The notes beneath the pieces were generated by a model. The model was not told the DNA's origin, did no database searches, and saw nothing but the letters and a program-made list of their open reading frames with translations. The position numbers and the translations under genes were made by a program. Shown here piece by piece: positions 8,784 through 19,059 of a stretch of 50,641 nucleotides of DNA. The first letter of the stretch is position 1; the number at the start of each line of letters is the position of its first letter. Origin of the DNA: Microcoleus sp. FACHB-DQ6 (GTDB taxonomy: Bacteria > Cyanobacteriota > Cyanobacteriia > Cyanobacteriales > Microcoleaceae); the NCBI GenBank assembly GCA_014695175.1, contig JACJNV010000374.1, forward strand, positions 1 to 50,641. The letters are read 5' to 3'.

Positions 8784-9197
8784 CTAGAAAACCGCCATAA
8801 TAGTTAAGGCGACCAAGCAGCTTAACTGAATTACTAAGCTGAAGAACCGAAACTTCGGATCGAGGCCAGCAATGTGAATCACTGAATGTACAAGCCGAAA
8901 TAGGATGTACACAACAATCAGCAAATCTACTGCTGTTCCTGAAACACCCCTAACTGTTAGAAGAAAAACAACTCCCAAATACAAAGGGAGGTTTTCTATC
9001 AAGTTGGATTGTACTCGAAATAGTCGCCAAAGCAAGCTGTCGTCGTTCTGTGTGCCGAAATCTTTTACTGATCCGCCCGCAGATAGATGTCGAATTCTGA
9101 CTGCTAGTAACAAGATAACGACTGCGATCGTCCACAAAATGAAAATTGTTAAACCCCAGAGGGGGAAAGTCATATTTGTCGGTTCAATTTGCATCAT
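8784..9197 (-). CDS. MAPEG family membrane protein
   Basis: A 137-residue integral membrane protein with about four helices (WGLTIFILWTIAVVILLLAV at the N terminus). It carries the MAPEG signature RVQSNLIENLPLYLGVVFLL in the second helix region. Family members are glutathione-dependent oxidoreductases or eicosanoid-type enzymes in eukaryotes; the bacterial substrates are mostly unknown. The start has AAGGTAG about 6 nt upstream. A short inverted repeat (GGTGCGTC at 8693 and GACGCACC at 8740) fills the gap to the upstream-lying beta-lactamase gene. Confidence 0.85.
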   Translation of the reverse strand: MMQIEPTNMTFPLWGLTIFILWTIAVVILLLAVRIRHLSAGGSVKDFGTQNDDSLLWRLFRVQSNLIENLPLYLGVVFLLTVRGVSGTAVDLLIVVYILFRLVHSVIHIAGLDPKFRFFSLVIQLSCLVALTIMAVF

Positions 9198-9311
9198 CTT
9201 TCTACCTTGCGAAACTGCGGCTAAGACTTTAGAAAAGTTAGCTCAAATCCGTTAGCATCGTTCTGGTCAAATCTCACCCACAGTCAACAATCACCGACGA
9301 TGCAACCGGAA

Positions 9312-9425
9312 TTGATCTAATTCATCGGCGTTAATCTGTGTTAATCTGTCCTCATCTGCGGTTAAAAAAAGAGAATATATTAACCGCAGATGACAATGGA
9401 TTGACGCTGATTCACGCAGATGAAG
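9312..9425. repeat. Palindromic CGCAGATGA-type dispersed repeat
   Basis: The left arm (9317-9366: GGCGTTAATCTGTG, CTCATCTGCGGTTAA) is inverted in the right arm (9380-9424: TTAACCGCAGATGA, GATTCACGCAGATGA). The same words occur near 6150-6190. This explains most of the 325-bp non-coding stretch 9198-9522, and no gene was found there. Confidence 0.6.
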
Positions 9426-9522
9426 ATCGGAGAGATATGAATAATTCGGATATTCTGAGTGTTTTCCGAAATGGATTGATCGCCCACCAAGCTCAAAGCA
9501 GCATCTAACCCACAAGCTGACG

Positions 9523-9987
9523 CTAACTAGAGTGCGATCGCATCTCCTGAGTGTCAATTCCAGCCGCTAGCAACCGAGCGTTTACAGATGGTTTTCGGCA
9601 AGACGATCGCACCATTGTATCGAGCAAGTGTTCGATCGCACCCGGTAGACTCTGGCAAAAACCAGTGTGTACCCGCGATGTCTGAACGATCGTGCTGCGG
9701 GGTGCTACGAGCCAGTGAAAGCGCTCTCTGTGGGGAAGTTGACCGATCGCGCCAGATTCGGAGCCGCCTGCACAAATGATGGGAATGACTGCTAGGTGAT
9801 TGCGAATCATTTCCAGATCCAACGTTGAGTCGATCGCCATCAAGCGCTGTTCATCAATTTCGATACGGGCTTCGAGGAATTTTTTCGTACCGCAGGAAAC
9901 GATCGCCCCCACGTTGATAAACTCCTCGCGCTCGACTTTGGGAACGACGCGGATAATGGCGTAATCATAAAGAAATCGATCGCGCAC
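9523..9987 (-). CDS. DUF3037 family protein
   Basis: A 154-residue protein that begins with the DUF3037 hallmark YDYAIIRVVPKVEREEFINVGAIV. A long GAIGQLPHRERFHWLVAPR segment follows. It starts with a GTG inside the 3' end of the HipA-like gene (23-bp overlap), so the two are translationally coupled. DUF3037 genes are repeatedly found directly after HipA-like kinase genes; the reaction is unknown. The last about 30 residues are poorly conserved in appearance. Confidence 0.8.
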   Translation of the reverse strand: MRDRFLYDYAIIRVVPKVEREEFINVGAIVSCGTKKFLEARIEIDEQRLMAIDSTLDLEMIRNHLAVIPIICAGGSESGAIGQLPHRERFHWLVAPRSTIVQTSRVHTGFCQSLPGAIEHLLDTMVRSSCRKPSVNARLLAAGIDTQEMRSHSS

Positions 9988-10753
9988 TAATCGCCTCCTC
10001 CAAAAAAATATGTGGTGATTCTAGCCGATTTAGCAGGTACTCAATATAAGCATCCCGATGTTGGTTGCTATCGCTGAAAGGAGAATCTCCCACCAGCCAA
10101 GTATCAGGAATTAGTTTAACAATGTTGCGAATGATGTCCGGGGTTAGCGTTTGAGTCATCTTTGAATTTGCCGCTTCCAGCGTACTGGCAAAACGCAGCA
10201 GAACGTGGTCTTTGATTGGGGGGAAACGATCGCGGCTGCGCGAGAGATAATCTTTCCAGGTGTGGTGGAAGTAGAGGGCTGCACCGTGATCTATCAGCCA
10301 AAGCCGGCGGTGCCATACCAGCATATTTGCATTGCGCGGCGTGCGATCGATGTTGGTCACAAAAGCATCGAACCAGACGATTTCTGAGGCCAGATCCGCC
10401 TCGGACTTCCCCGCTATCGGGTCAAAGGTGATGGAGCCCGGGAGATAGTCGAGGGCGAGGTTGAGGCCAGCACTTGCTCGGATCAAATCTTGAATTTCCG
10501 GGTCAGGCTCAGTGCGAGCCAGTTCGGGATCGAGTTCAACAAAGACGAGTTCGGGGATTGGGAGCCCGGAGGCGCGAGCAATCTCTCCCGCCACTAGCTC
10601 GGCGATCAGAGATTTAGCTCCCTGGCCCGCACCCCGAAATTTGAGCACGTACATACCATCATCATCTGCTTCGACGATCGCGGGTAGCGACCCGCCCTCG
10701 CGTAAGGGAGTGACATATCTGGTAGCAGTGACTGTTCGCAAGCTAATACTCAT
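9965..10753 (-). CDS. HipA-like kinase family protein
   Basis: A 262-residue protein with a HipA-type kinase core. The N lobe has MYVLKFRGAGQGAKSLIAEL (candidate ATP-binding lysine and glutamate). The catalytic loop is WFDAFVTNIDRTPRNANML (D-x6-D-R-x3-N pattern) and the metal site is LWLIDHGAAL, in place of DFG. It is shorter than E. coli HipA (about 440 residues), and no HipB-like helix-turn-helix gene is next to it. It is first in a two-gene unit with DUF3037. It would phosphorylate a protein in the cytoplasm. Calling it a toxin would be guesswork. Confidence 0.8.
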   Translation of the reverse strand: MSISLRTVTATRYVTPLREGGSLPAIVEADDDGMYVLKFRGAGQGAKSLIAELVAGEIARASGLPIPELVFVELDPELARTEPDPEIQDLIRASAGLNLALDYLPGSITFDPIAGKSEADLASEIVWFDAFVTNIDRTPRNANMLVWHRRLWLIDHGAALYFHHTWKDYLSRSRDRFPPIKDHVLLRFASTLEAANSKMTQTLTPDIIRNIVKLIPDTWLVGDSPFSDSNQHRDAYIEYLLNRLESPHIFLEEAISARSISL

Positions 10754-10898
10754 GCTATTTTAGATTTTCGCTTTGACATTTTAGATCCAAAATCACTGAT
10801 TTTATGAGGGTTTCGAGTACGGGCTTACAGACAGTTGGATTCTTTCTTTTAACTGGGACTGATGTTAAGTAGTGTGTTTACTAAACTGATGACTAAAA

Positions 10899-10919
10899 GG
10901 ACACAACAATGTTGTGTCC
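10899..10919 (-). terminator. Probable intrinsic terminator after rnhA
   Basis: A perfect 10-bp stem with a one-base loop (GGACACAACA / TGTTGTGTCC) is followed on the minus strand by TTTTAG. It lies between rnhA and the HipA-like gene, both on the minus strand. The rest of the 246-bp gap shows short CATTAGTCAT-like repeats only. Confidence 0.5.
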
Positions 10920-10999
10920 CTACGGAATTTTGCCAAATCTTGCTTTGAGACAGTCATTAGTCATCAGTCATTAATCAACTAATAACTCATGACTAACCA

Positions 11000-11905
11000 C
11001 TAATCAGTTGTACTAACGTGGTCGATTCTCTCTAATTGCCAGAGAATTTGGTTGCCTTCGCGCCGCACCCGCGAAACTACCCAATTCCGCCAAACCCAGT
11101 TGTCTCCACGACTGGTGACAGCGCTGGCATTGACATCCATCAAATCAGCCAGTTCAGAACTGGTAATCAAGTAGCCTTTCGTAGCAACCTCGTCGGCGAT
11201 GTGCAACGTTTCGATCAGATTGCGGAGGTCTTGAACCCTCACCTCGCGGGGCAAGTTCTCCAGGGTATCGGCAGTTGAATCCATCATGGTAGAGTTGGAG
11301 ATCGGAAGGTCAGAAGTTATGACATAGGATTCTATCGTTTTGTTACCAGTTGTGTCCGTTCCTTCCCAAACAATTGTGTTGTCAAAGTGTAGGGGCGGTG
11401 CCCCCGTGCCCGCCCCGGCCTCGTCTCCCGTTGGTTTGCGCTGTTGCAGTTCGGGAGTGAGATTGTGGGAGAAGCTGCGGGCGATTTCATCGCATCTGTC
11501 GTTGTAGAAGTCGCCGGAGTGGCCGCGGACGTGTTCCCACTTGATTTGCCGGGAATTCAGCTTGTCTAGCAGATGCCAGAGGTCTTGGTTGACAACATCT
11601 TTGCCCGTTGAGGTTTTCCAGCCTTTATTTTTCCAGCCTTGAATCCATTTGGTGATGCCGTTTTTAACGTATTCGCTGTCGGTGTAAACGGTGACAGGTT
11701 CGGTTTGACCGGAATTGGCAAAAAATTCCAGCGCAGCGACGGCAGCTTGCATTTCCATGCGGTTGTTAGTGGTTTGGGGGTCTCCACCCCCGAGTTCGTG
11801 ACAGTTGCCGTCGGCGAAGCAAACTACTGCACCCCAGCCACCTGGGCCTGGGTTGCCGGAACAAGCGCCGTCTGTGTAGAGGCTTTTGATTTTGGGAGTT
11901 GTCAT
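11000..11905 (-). CDS. rnhA: Ribonuclease HI with an extra C-terminal domain
   Basis: A 301-residue protein. Residues 1-150 are RNase [18 protein letters not shown] (first catalytic Asp, residue 12), NNRMEMQAA (Glu), YTDSEYV (Asp) and [16 protein letters not shown] (His and last Asp). It cleaves the RNA strand of RNA/DNA hybrids. RNase HI is usually about 155 residues. A further about 130-residue domain ([40 protein letters not shown]) looks like a small winged-helix type domain and may bind nucleic acid. The linker [10 protein letters not shown] is encoded by an embedded copy of a dispersed intergenic repeat. It is divergent from the CHAT gene, with 81 bp between the starts. Confidence 0.92.
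   Translation of the reverse strand: MTTPKIKSLYTDGACSGNPGPGGWGAVVCFADGNCHELGGGDPQTTNNRMEMQAAVAALEFFANSGQTEPVTVYTDSEYVKNGITKWIQGWKNKGWKTSTGKDVVNQDLWHLLDKLNSRQIKWEHVRGHSGDFYNDRCDEIARSFSHNLTPELQQRKPTGDEAGAGTGAPPLHFDNTIVWEGTDTTGNKTIESYVITSDLPISNSTMMDSTADTLENLPREVRVQDLRNLIETLHIADEVATKGYLITSSELADLMDVNASAVTSRGDNWVWRNWVVSRVRREGNQILWQLERIDHVSTTD
11388..11416. repeat. Dispersed GGGGCGG repeat inside the rnhA coding sequence
   Basis: TGTAGGGGCGGTGCC followed by CCCGTGCCCGCCCC forms an inverted GC-rich repeat of the kind seen between genes in this window (5001, 25940). Here it lies in frame inside rnhA, in the linker between the RNase H and C-terminal domains. Confidence 0.5.
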
Positions 11906-11986
11906 GAGCGAATTAATTTGTTATTTAGAGGTAAGTTGTTTGCAAGTGCCATAATTAAGGCAATTGCGATAGTTTTACTTGCTGCT

Positions 11987-14900
11987 ATGAAAAATGCCAA
12001 CTTAAAGATTAAAAAGGTTGCGCTATTTATTTGTCCGTTTTCTTTGTTAATTTTTAATACTTTCGCGCAAGCACAGCCCATAATCCCTGCTGCTGACGGT
12101 ACGGGTACTGTTGTCACCCCCAGCGGCAACCGCTATGATATCAACGGCGGCAGTTTGTCGGGAGACGGCGCGAATCTTTTTCACAGTTTTGGGCAGTTTG
12201 GCTTGAATGAAGGTCAAATTGCTAATTTTCTGACTAATTCGGCTATTCAGAATATATTAGCTCGAATTGCTGGCGGGGACGCTTCGCTAATTAACGGTTT
12301 AATTACTGTCACGGGCGGCAATTCTAATCTTTTTCTAATTAATCCTGCGGGGATTGTGTTTGGCCCGAACGCGAGTTTGAATGTGCCGGCGGCTTTTACT
12401 GCAACTACTGCGAATGGTGTCGGTTTTGGTTCAAATTGGTTTAATGCTGCGGGTACAAATAATTTTAGCGCCTTGGTGGGTACGCCAAATGCTTTTTATT
12501 TTAGTGCGGGTGTACCGGGAAGTATTGTTAATGCTGGCAATTTAGCGGTGACTCCTGGGCAAAATTTGGCTTTGCTTGGCGGTACGGTTGTTAGTACCGG
12601 GCAGTTGTCGGCCGCGGGCGGGCAAATTACTGTTGCTGCGGTTGGGGGCGGAAATATTCTCCGCATTAGTCAACCGGGGCATTTGTTGAGTTTGGAAATA
12701 GCAACGGGCGGAAATGTTGGTAATTCTCCACAGACTTTGAATCCTGTTTCTTTGCCGCAGTTGCTGACAGGTACTGGGCAAAATCAGGCGGCGGGTGTTG
12801 CGGTTGCGGATGACGGTTCTGTGCGGCTTGTGGGTTCTGGTTTGCAGGTGAATTCTGGGGATGTGGCGATTGCTGCTAATGTGTCTGGGCTGCCGCAGTT
12901 GAATGCGGGAGGTGCGAATTTATGGGCTGCGGGAAATCTCACGTTAGCGGGCGCTAGGCTGCAAACTACGGGGGATTTGAGTTTGCTGGGTCGGGATGCG
13001 GTGCGGGTCAGGGACAGCGCCGAGAATCCTTTTTTGGCGCAGGCTGGGGGGAATTTATACATTCAGGGATCTCGCACTATTGATATTCTCACTCAAAATG
13101 CGATCGGCGGCTTATCTCTTCCCCCGCAATTCCAAAGCGGCGGCAATTTGAGTTTGGTTAGCAACGGCATTATTTCGGGGGATTCCCACTTTGTTTCGGG
13201 GGGCAATTTTTCGATTCACAATTTGTCGGGAATGCCGGGAAACTTTGTCAGTTTATTTGACCCGATTATCAGTTCGGAAGGAGATGTTTTCTTTGGAGAT
13301 TATACCGGAGTTTCGCTGAAAGTCGAGGCGAGGGGGAGCATTGTTGCCGAGGATATTACAATTACCGGGCCCGATAGTGCATTGGGTAGGGAAAATGGGA
13401 ATCCCGACGATCCAGATGTTGCTATTTTAACCAGCAGTCCGGCCTTGATTCTGCGGGCGGGAGTGCAAAATCTGGCAAATTCTCCTAATGTTCCTAATTC
13501 TCCTACGGATACTCCGGGTGATAATGAACAACCTAATCCTTTAGGTGACGATGCAATATTTACTCCTGCGTCTATTTTGTCGAATAATTTGATTTATGTT
13601 GAAAATATTTCGGCTGGCGGGTCGGTGATTTTGTCAGCGCCGGGAAGTATCGCAACTAGAGATATTAATGGCGGTCAAATTAGTCTCGAAAGCAGGGAAG
13701 GGGCAGTGGTAGTTGGGGGCAGATTAACGTCTAGTTCGACAATTAATATTCAAGCTAATGACAATATTATATTGACAAGTGACATTTCTCGTGCTGATAT
13801 CAACGGCAGTATTAGTCTGAATACTGTTCGAGGCAATATAGTAACAGGGTCGATCGATACTGGGACTTCCGGGGCGATCGAACTCAGAGCTTTTGGCAAT
13901 GTGAATTTTGGGACTTTGCAGGGTTCTCAAGTTAATATTACCAGTAACTCCGGGGGTCTGGGAGTTTTGACTGATGCCAATACCCTTGTTTCTAATACAA
14001 CACCAGTCAATATTACAGCAACTGAGAATATCAATTTGACAGCTTTTAGGGACTTAACGGTAGGCAATCTCACCGCTGCGACTGTCAATGCTAGCAGCAG
14101 CAATGGGAATGTTAATACGGGGGCGATCGCTACTTCTGGAGATGTCAGAATTCTAGCGGGACAGGAAATCAACACAGGGGGAATAACTGTTAATCCTGTA
14201 ACCACAAATTCAGTTAAACCCCTCATTCCTACAGTAAATTTGGATGCACAAACTAATATGAATGTTGCATCGATTAACGCTGGCACTGGCACTATTAATT
14301 TGAGAGCATCCAGCGATTTAAATGCAGGGAGTTTGCAAGGTGGAGACGTTGACCTCAATAGCGATAGTGGAAATATTGCGATCGGTAATACTACATCTCT
14401 TGGGAATCTTAATATAATAGGTTCTGGCAATGTAAATTCCGGGGATGTGCAGGGAGTTGGAGTTAATATAAATAGCAATTCGGGAAGTATTAATATTGAA
14501 ACCGCTACAGCAACAGAAAATACTGTCAATTTAACAGCGCTGCTCAATGTAAATTCCGGGGATGTGCGGGGAGTTGGAGTTAATGTAAACAGCAATTCTG
14601 GAAGTATTAATATTGGTAATATCGACGCCACAACAGGAAATGTCAATTTGACAAGTTCTGGCAATGTAAATTCCCGAGATTTGCGGGGAGTTGGAGTTAA
14701 TGTAACTAGCAATACGGGAAGTATTAATATTGGGAATACGGACGCTACAACAGGAAATGTGAATTTAACAGCGCCGCTTGATGTAAATTCACGAGACTTG
14801 CAGGGAGTTGCAGTTGATGTCACTAGCAGCAGGGGAACAGTCAGCACTGGCAATATAAGTGCTGCCGAAAGTGTCCGAATTTTAGCCGGAAACGAAATTG

Positions 14901-16954
14901 CAATTGGGCGAATAAATGTTAATCCTGTTGTTAGTGCCGATCGCACTTCTACAGTAAATCTTAACGCTCAAAATGATATCAGTGTTGCATGGATCAATGC
15001 TCCGGGCGGTAATGTTGAGCTCACAACTCCGGGTTTAGTTCGAGTGACGGGTACTTTTGACCAAAACGGCACTCCTCTTAGCGTCTCGACTCTTGGCGAC
15101 ACTCAAGCGGGTACAGTTACGATCCGCCACGGCGGCGGCGATGTCAATCCGCCGATACCTTTTGCGGTGGGAGATGCGACGACTAACGGTACTGCTGGGG
15201 CGATCGCTAGCAATGCTTTGGGTACGATTACTCAAGGGCGATCTTTCATAAATTCTTACACTCAAGGCAATAGTGCGATCGTCACTACCAACCAACCTAC
15301 TCCTCCTACTCCTCCTACTCCTCCTACTCCTCCTACTCCTCCTACTCCTCCTACTCCTCCTACTCCTCCTACTCCTCCTACTCCTCCTACTCCTCCTACT
15401 CCTCCTATTCCTCCTACTCCTCCTACTCCTCCTACTCCTCCTACTCCTCCTACTCCCTCTGATTTCAATAATCCAAAATCGCCGCCAACATTACCAAGGG
15501 ATAGACCGGCATTCGATAGAGCGCGATCGCTTTTCCCCGAGCCGAACCAACCCTTTAGTCGGGAACAGCTGCAGAACCAAAACAGAATATCGCGAGATAT
15601 AGGAAAACCCGGAGACAGGATGCCGCCGGAAAGAATGCAATCTCCCAGAGGGCTGAGAAATTTCATCAATTCAAATATCAGAGATTCAGTTATTCAGTCA
15701 GCATTTCGCGGCGACATCGGCAGGAATTTGGAAATCGGCAATATATCGGCCGCTTTGTCTCTGCTGGACAAATCTTTCACCCAAGAATTCCGGGAATATT
15801 TGGGCATCAACATCAGCGACGAGTTGGTATCCCCAGAGGAAATCCAAAAAAAGTTAGCATCCCTGGGCGCAGAAACGGGCACGAAACCCAGCTTAATTTA
15901 TCTGTTCTCGCAGCCGGAAGAATTAAATTTAATGCTGATCACTTCTTGCGGTGAAGTGGTTCACAAAAGTGTGCCGGCTGCGAACCGGGCAGAACTGCTG
16001 AAAGTTGTAACTCAGTTCAGGGATGAGATTACCAAACCGGGAGTGCGGGCTACTACGAGTTATCTACCCTCTTCCCAACAGCTTTATAAGTGGATGATTG
16101 CGCCTTTAGAGGACAGTTTGAAAAAGTGCGAAACGGATACTATTTCCTTTGTTGTCGATCGAGGTTTGAGAGGTATGCCCTTTGCTGCTTTGCACGACGG
16201 AAAGCAATTTTTGGTGGAAAAGTACAATCTCAGCCTGATGCCCAGCATTAATTTAACAGATACTCGCTACGTCGATCTCAGAAATTCTCAAGTTTTAGCA
16301 ATGGGTGCCTCGGAATTTTCAGAGTTGAATCCTTTGCCTGCTGTTCCTGCTGAAATAGCGGCTATTTCCCGAGAGTGGCCGGGAGTTAGTTTTCTGAATG
16401 AGGATTTCACTTTGGATAATTTGAAGCGACAGCATCAAAGCCGACCTTTTGGGGTTATTCACTTAGCTACTCACGGCGAATTTCGACCTGGAGCACCGAA
16501 TAATTCTTTTATTCAGTTTTGGAATAGTCGGCTGCGACTGGATCAATTGCGGGATTTGAGATTGAATGATCCGCAGGTTAATCTGTTAGTTTTAAGTGCT
16601 TGTCGGACTGCGGTGGGAGATGCACAGGCGGAGTTGGGTTTCGGGGGTTTGGCGCTGCAAGCGGGGGTGCAAACGGCTTTGGGAAGTTTGTGGTACGTGA
16701 GTGATGAAGGTACTTTGGGATTGATGAGTGAGTTTTACCAGCAGTTGAAGACGGCGCGAATTAAGGGGGCGGCGCTGCGACAAGCGCAAATTGCGATGTT
16801 GCGGGGGGATGTGCGTTTGGAGGGTGGCCGATTGCGGGGTTTGAGTCGGGGTGAGGGGGTGGAGTTGCCGAGTTCGCTGCAAGGGTTTGCGGATTTGAAG
16901 TTGTCGCATCCTTATTATTGGTCGGCTTTTGTGATGATTGGGAGTCCTTGGTAA
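11987..16954 (+). CDS. Filamentous-haemagglutinin (TPS) / CHAT-protease fusion protein
   Basis: A 1655-residue protein. The start is ATG 11987, which gives a signal peptide ([20 protein letters not shown]); the frame is open further upstream but only inside rnhA. Residues about 30-260 are a TPS secretion domain (haemagglutination activity type: [39 protein letters not shown]). Residues about 260-1100 are beta-helix repeats, including four 39-residue units. Residues about 1104-1156 are a (Pro-Thr-Pro)n linker. Residues about 1290-1655 are a CHAT caspase-like domain with the catalytic pair HLATHGEF (His about 1495) and [11 protein letters not shown] (Cys about 1538), and a [14 protein letters not shown] motif. 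It is probably exported by a two-partner (TpsB) pore, whose gene is not in the window. The substrate is unknown. Confidence 0.9.
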   Translation: MKNANLKIKKVALFICPFSLLIFNTFAQAQPIIPAADGTGTVVTPSGNRYDINGGSLSGDGANLFHSFGQFGLNEGQIANFLTNSAIQNILARIAGGDASLINGLITVTGGNSNLFLINPAGIVFGPNASLNVPAAFTATTANGVGFGSNWFNAAGTNNFSALVGTPNAFYFSAGVPGSIVNAGNLAVTPGQNLALLGGTVVSTGQLSAAGGQITVAAVGGGNILRISQPGHLLSLEIATGGNVGNSPQTLNPVSLPQLLTGTGQNQAAGVAVADDGSVRLVGSGLQVNSGDVAIAANVSGLPQLNAGGANLWAAGNLTLAGARLQTTGDLSLLGRDAVRVRDSAENPFLAQAGGNLYIQGSRTIDILTQNAIGGLSLPPQFQSGGNLSLVSNGIISGDSHFVSGGNFSIHNLSGMPGNFVSLFDPIISSEGDVFFGDYTGVSLKVEARGSIVAEDITITGPDSALGRENGNPDDPDVAILTSSPALILRAGVQNLANSPNVPNSPTDTPGDNEQPNPLGDDAIFTPASILSNNLIYVENISAGGSVILSAPGSIATRDINGGQISLESREGAVVVGGRLTSSSTINIQANDNIILTSDISRADINGSISLNTVRGNIVTGSIDTGTSGAIELRAFGNVNFGTLQGSQVNITSNSGGLGVLTDANTLVSNTTPVNITATENINLTAFRDLTVGNLTAATVNASSSNGNVNTGAIATSGDVRILAGQEINTGGITVNPVTTNSVKPLIPTVNLDAQTNMNVASINAGTGTINLRASSDLNAGSLQGGDVDLNSDSGNIAIGNTTSLGNLNIIGSGNVNSGDVQGVGVNINSNSGSINIETATATENTVNLTALLNVNSGDVRGVGVNVNSNSGSINIGNIDATTGNVNLTSSGNVNSRDLRGVGVNVTSNTGSINIGNTDATTGNVNLTAPLDVNSRDLQGVAVDVTSSRGTVSTGNISAAESVRILAGNEIAIGRINVNPVVSADRTSTVNLNAQNDISVAWINAPGGNVELTTPGLVRVTGTFDQNGTPLSVSTLGDTQAGTVTIRHGGGDVNPPIPFAVGDATTNGTAGAIASNALGTITQGRSFINSYTQGNSAIVTTNQPTPPTPPTPPTPPTPPTPPTPPTPPTPPTPPTPPTPPIPPTPPTPPTPPTPPTPSDFNNPKSPPTLPRDRPAFDRARSLFPEPNQPFSREQLQNQNRISRDIGKPGDRMPPERMQSPRGLRNFINSNIRDSVIQSAFRGDIGRNLEIGNISAALSLLDKSFTQEFREYLGINISDELVSPEEIQKKLASLGAETGTKPSLIYLFSQPEELNLMLITSCGEVVHKSVPAANRAELLKVVTQFRDEITKPGVRATTSYLPSSQQLYKWMIAPLEDSLKKCETDTISFVVDRGLRGMPFAALHDGKQFLVEKYNLSLMPSINLTDTRYVDLRNSQVLAMGASEFSELNPLPAVPAEIAAISREWPGVSFLNEDFTLDNLKRQHQSRPFGVIHLATHGEFRPGAPNNSFIQFWNSRLRLDQLRDLRLNDPQVNLLVLSACRTAVGDAQAELGFGGLALQAGVQTALGSLWYVSDEGTLGLMSEFYQQLKTARIKGAALRQAQIAMLRGDVRLEGGRLRGLSRGEGVELPSSLQGFADLKLSHPYYWSAFVMIGSPW
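14431..14898. repeat. Four 117-bp tandem units (39-residue beta-helix repeats)
   Basis: The word TGTAAATTC begins units at 14431, 14548, 14665 and 14782, an exact 117-bp period. Each unit encodes NVNS(G/R)D(V/L)(Q/R)GV(G/A)V followed by SGSINIG-like strands, one or two turns of the beta-helix in the haemagglutinin part of the CHAT protein. Confidence 0.9.
15296..15455. repeat. Nine-base tandem repeat encoding a (Pro-Thr-Pro)n linker
   Basis: About 17-18 units of ACTCCTCCT, almost all identical, with one unit carrying ATTCCTCCT (Ile). It separates the beta-helix from the protease part. Such pure repeats change length by slippage in steps of three residues, so the reading frame is kept. Confidence 0.95.
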
Positions 16955-16990
16955 TTGGTGATTAGTGATTAGTGATTAGTCATTTGTTAG

Positions 16991-17109
16991 GCGTTGCATA
17001 ATTGCGAGATGATTTTGATTGTTTTGTGGGATGGGCCGTTGATCTCGTCCAGTGCGTTTTCACAGCGGGCGGGGCACCCCACAAGAATCATCCTCAAATT
17101 GTGCAACGC
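16991..17109. mobile_element. MITE-like palindromic element next to the CRISPR array
   Basis: The arms GCGTTGCATAATTG with GAGATGATT (16991 on) and AATCATCCTCAAATTG with TGCAACGC (ending 17109) are inverted copies, and the centre has GTGGGATGGGCC / GGGGCACCCCAC. It fills almost the whole gap between the CHAT gene and the first CRISPR repeat and ends 11 bp before it. TGATTAG heptamers lie at 16961-16980. It may also end transcription of either neighbour. Confidence 0.6.
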
Positions 17110-17120
17110 TTTCATTGCAA

Positions 17121-18950
17121 GTGATTAACGCCTAACGGCATCAAAGGTTATTTCAGCCTTTACCTCTCCCGGCGAGGGGTTTATTGTGGGTGTTGTGATC
17201 AACGCCTAACGGCATCAAAGGTTATTTCAGAACCAAGCTGCAACTATCAGCAATTGATGATAGGTGATCAACGCCTAACGGCATCAAAGGTTATTTCAGA
17301 AACCATGTTTAACACGCGCAAAGTAACCATAAAGCCGTGATCAACGCCTAACGGCATCAAAGGTTATTTCAGGGTTGCTTCCTCGCCGGAGAAACCAAAG
17401 GGATGAAGTGATCAACGCCTAACGGCATCAAAGGTTATTTCAGTACAGTGCGTAACTTACTTGAATCGAACTTTCGGCGCAGTGATCAACGCCTAACGGC
17501 ATCAAAGGTTATTTCAGTTGGGGTTTGCTGAACCAGAATCGGCTTATGGACAGTGATCAACGCCTAACGGCATCAAAGGTTATTTCAGCCCAGGTTTTTG
17601 TCCTTCTTCACCCCAAGTTTCAACGTGATCAACGCCTAACGGCATCAAAGGTTATTTCAGCTACTAAAACGCTTCTTAATTTGTTCATTACTGGGTGATC
17701 AACGCCTAACGGCATCAAAGGTTATTTCAGAGCACTGGAAGATTTAGGGGTGCAATATGGCTAGTGATCAACGCCTAACGGCATCAAAGGTTATTTCAGC
17801 ACCTGTAACGAACCGAGTTGCTTGAATTACTTGCAAGTGATCAACGCCTAACGGCATCAAAGGTTATTTCAGGAGGTGAAAGCGATATGAAAATGCACGA
17901 TGAAGACGTGATCAACGCCTAACGGCATCAAAGGTTATTTCAGAACCCCGGTTGCTGGCTCTACGCCGCGAGATTGAAGTGATCAACGCCTAACGGCATC
18001 AAAGGTTATTTCAGGACTGTATTTTCGCCAACAAAAACCAATCCTTTTGGGTGATCAACGCCTAACGGCATTAAAGGTTATTTCAGAATTAGGTGCAACG
18101 AACCTATCCAGGCACAGGATTAGTGATCAACGCCTAACGGCATCAAAGGTTATTTCAGCCTCTGCCTTGCTGACCAATAATTGCGGTAATACCGTGATCA
18201 ACGCCTAACGGCATCCAAGGTTATTTCAGATACGTCACAGTTCGCGGGATAAAGTACGCTTGGAAGTGATCAACGCCTAACGGCATCCAAGGTTATTTCA
18301 GGATCTCAGCCGCTCGCACTTCCAACGGTTGTGATTCGTGATCAACGCCTAACGGCATCCAAGGTTATTTCAGCACTACAACCAGGAAACAAAAACCATG
18401 ATTAACTTGTGATCAACGCCTAACGGCATCCAAGGTTATTTCAGATTAACTGCTGCTGGACTTCAGCGGGAGTCAAATAGTGATCAACGCCTAACGGCAT
18501 CAAAGGTTATTTCAGGATTGTGCGACTTCATGTATAAAAGTCTTAGCACCGTGATCAACGCCTAACGGCATCAAAGGTTATTTCAGAAATTCAGTCCTGC
18601 CGTCGTTGTGATGCAATTCAATGATGTGATCAACGCCTAACGGCATCAAAGGTTATTTCAGGTTTCACCAGGTTTGATTTCTTCGAGTTGGGTTTTGTGA
18701 TCAACGCCTAACGGCATCAAAGGTTATTTCAGCTTTGTTCTAAAGCCCACAGGTTCGCTTCTTGAATCGAGTGATCAACGCCTAACGGCATCAAAGGTTA
18801 TTTCAGACCTGACATCGGGCCGGTGACGAGACTGACTCCAGTCGTGATCAACGCCTAACGGCATCAAAGGTTATTTCAGTTCTGTGCAGTGTTGCCTGTA
18901 ATCTCAGCCTGAGAGTGATCAACGCCTAACGGCATCAAAGGTTATTTCAG
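17121..18950 (-). CRISPR. CRISPR array A: 26 repeats of 36 bp, 25 spacers
   Basis: The 36-bp repeat on the plus strand begins GTGATCAACGCC, has the core GCCTAACGGC and ends AAAGGTTATTTCAG. Spacers are 33-39 bp. R1 (17121) has GTGATT for GTGATC. R14 (18051) has ATTAAAGG. R16-R19 (18194, 18266, 18338, 18409) have ATCCAAGG for ATCAAAGG. The proposed transcription is on the minus strand, as for the cas genes. There the hairpin GCC-GTTA-GGC is followed by an 8-nt end TTGATCAC, which would be the crRNA 5' handle. The mutated R1 would be the old, leader-distal end. The plus-strand direction cannot be fully excluded. Confidence 0.95.
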
Positions 18951-19059
18951 ACCGATCGCCCAACCCATTAAAGAATAAACCCTCCAAACCATTTTTGCAA
19001 GCACCTGGCCCGACTAAATCCTTAAAACCTCCTTCCAACATCAAAGCAGTTCGATCGCA
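18951..19059 (-). promoter_or_regulatory. Leader-like flank of array A (copy 1)
   Basis: A 109-bp non-repeat stretch sits where a spacer would be. Bases 18952-19021 are about 83% identical, nearly without gaps, to 19243-19312 beside array B (shared CCGATCGCC and CATTTTTGCAAGCACCT). The same flank touching the same side of two arrays is what a CRISPR leader does. Bases 19022-19059 are unique and probably come from the trailing end of array B. Confidence 0.55.

Noticed and set aside
11639-11986. Upstream extension of the CHAT protein frame
   Set aside because: It lies inside rnhA on the other strand. The ATG at 11987 gives a proper signal peptide.
15273-15602. A poly-leucine 109-codon frame
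   Set aside because: It is only another reading phase of the ACTCCTCCT repeat in the CHAT gene.
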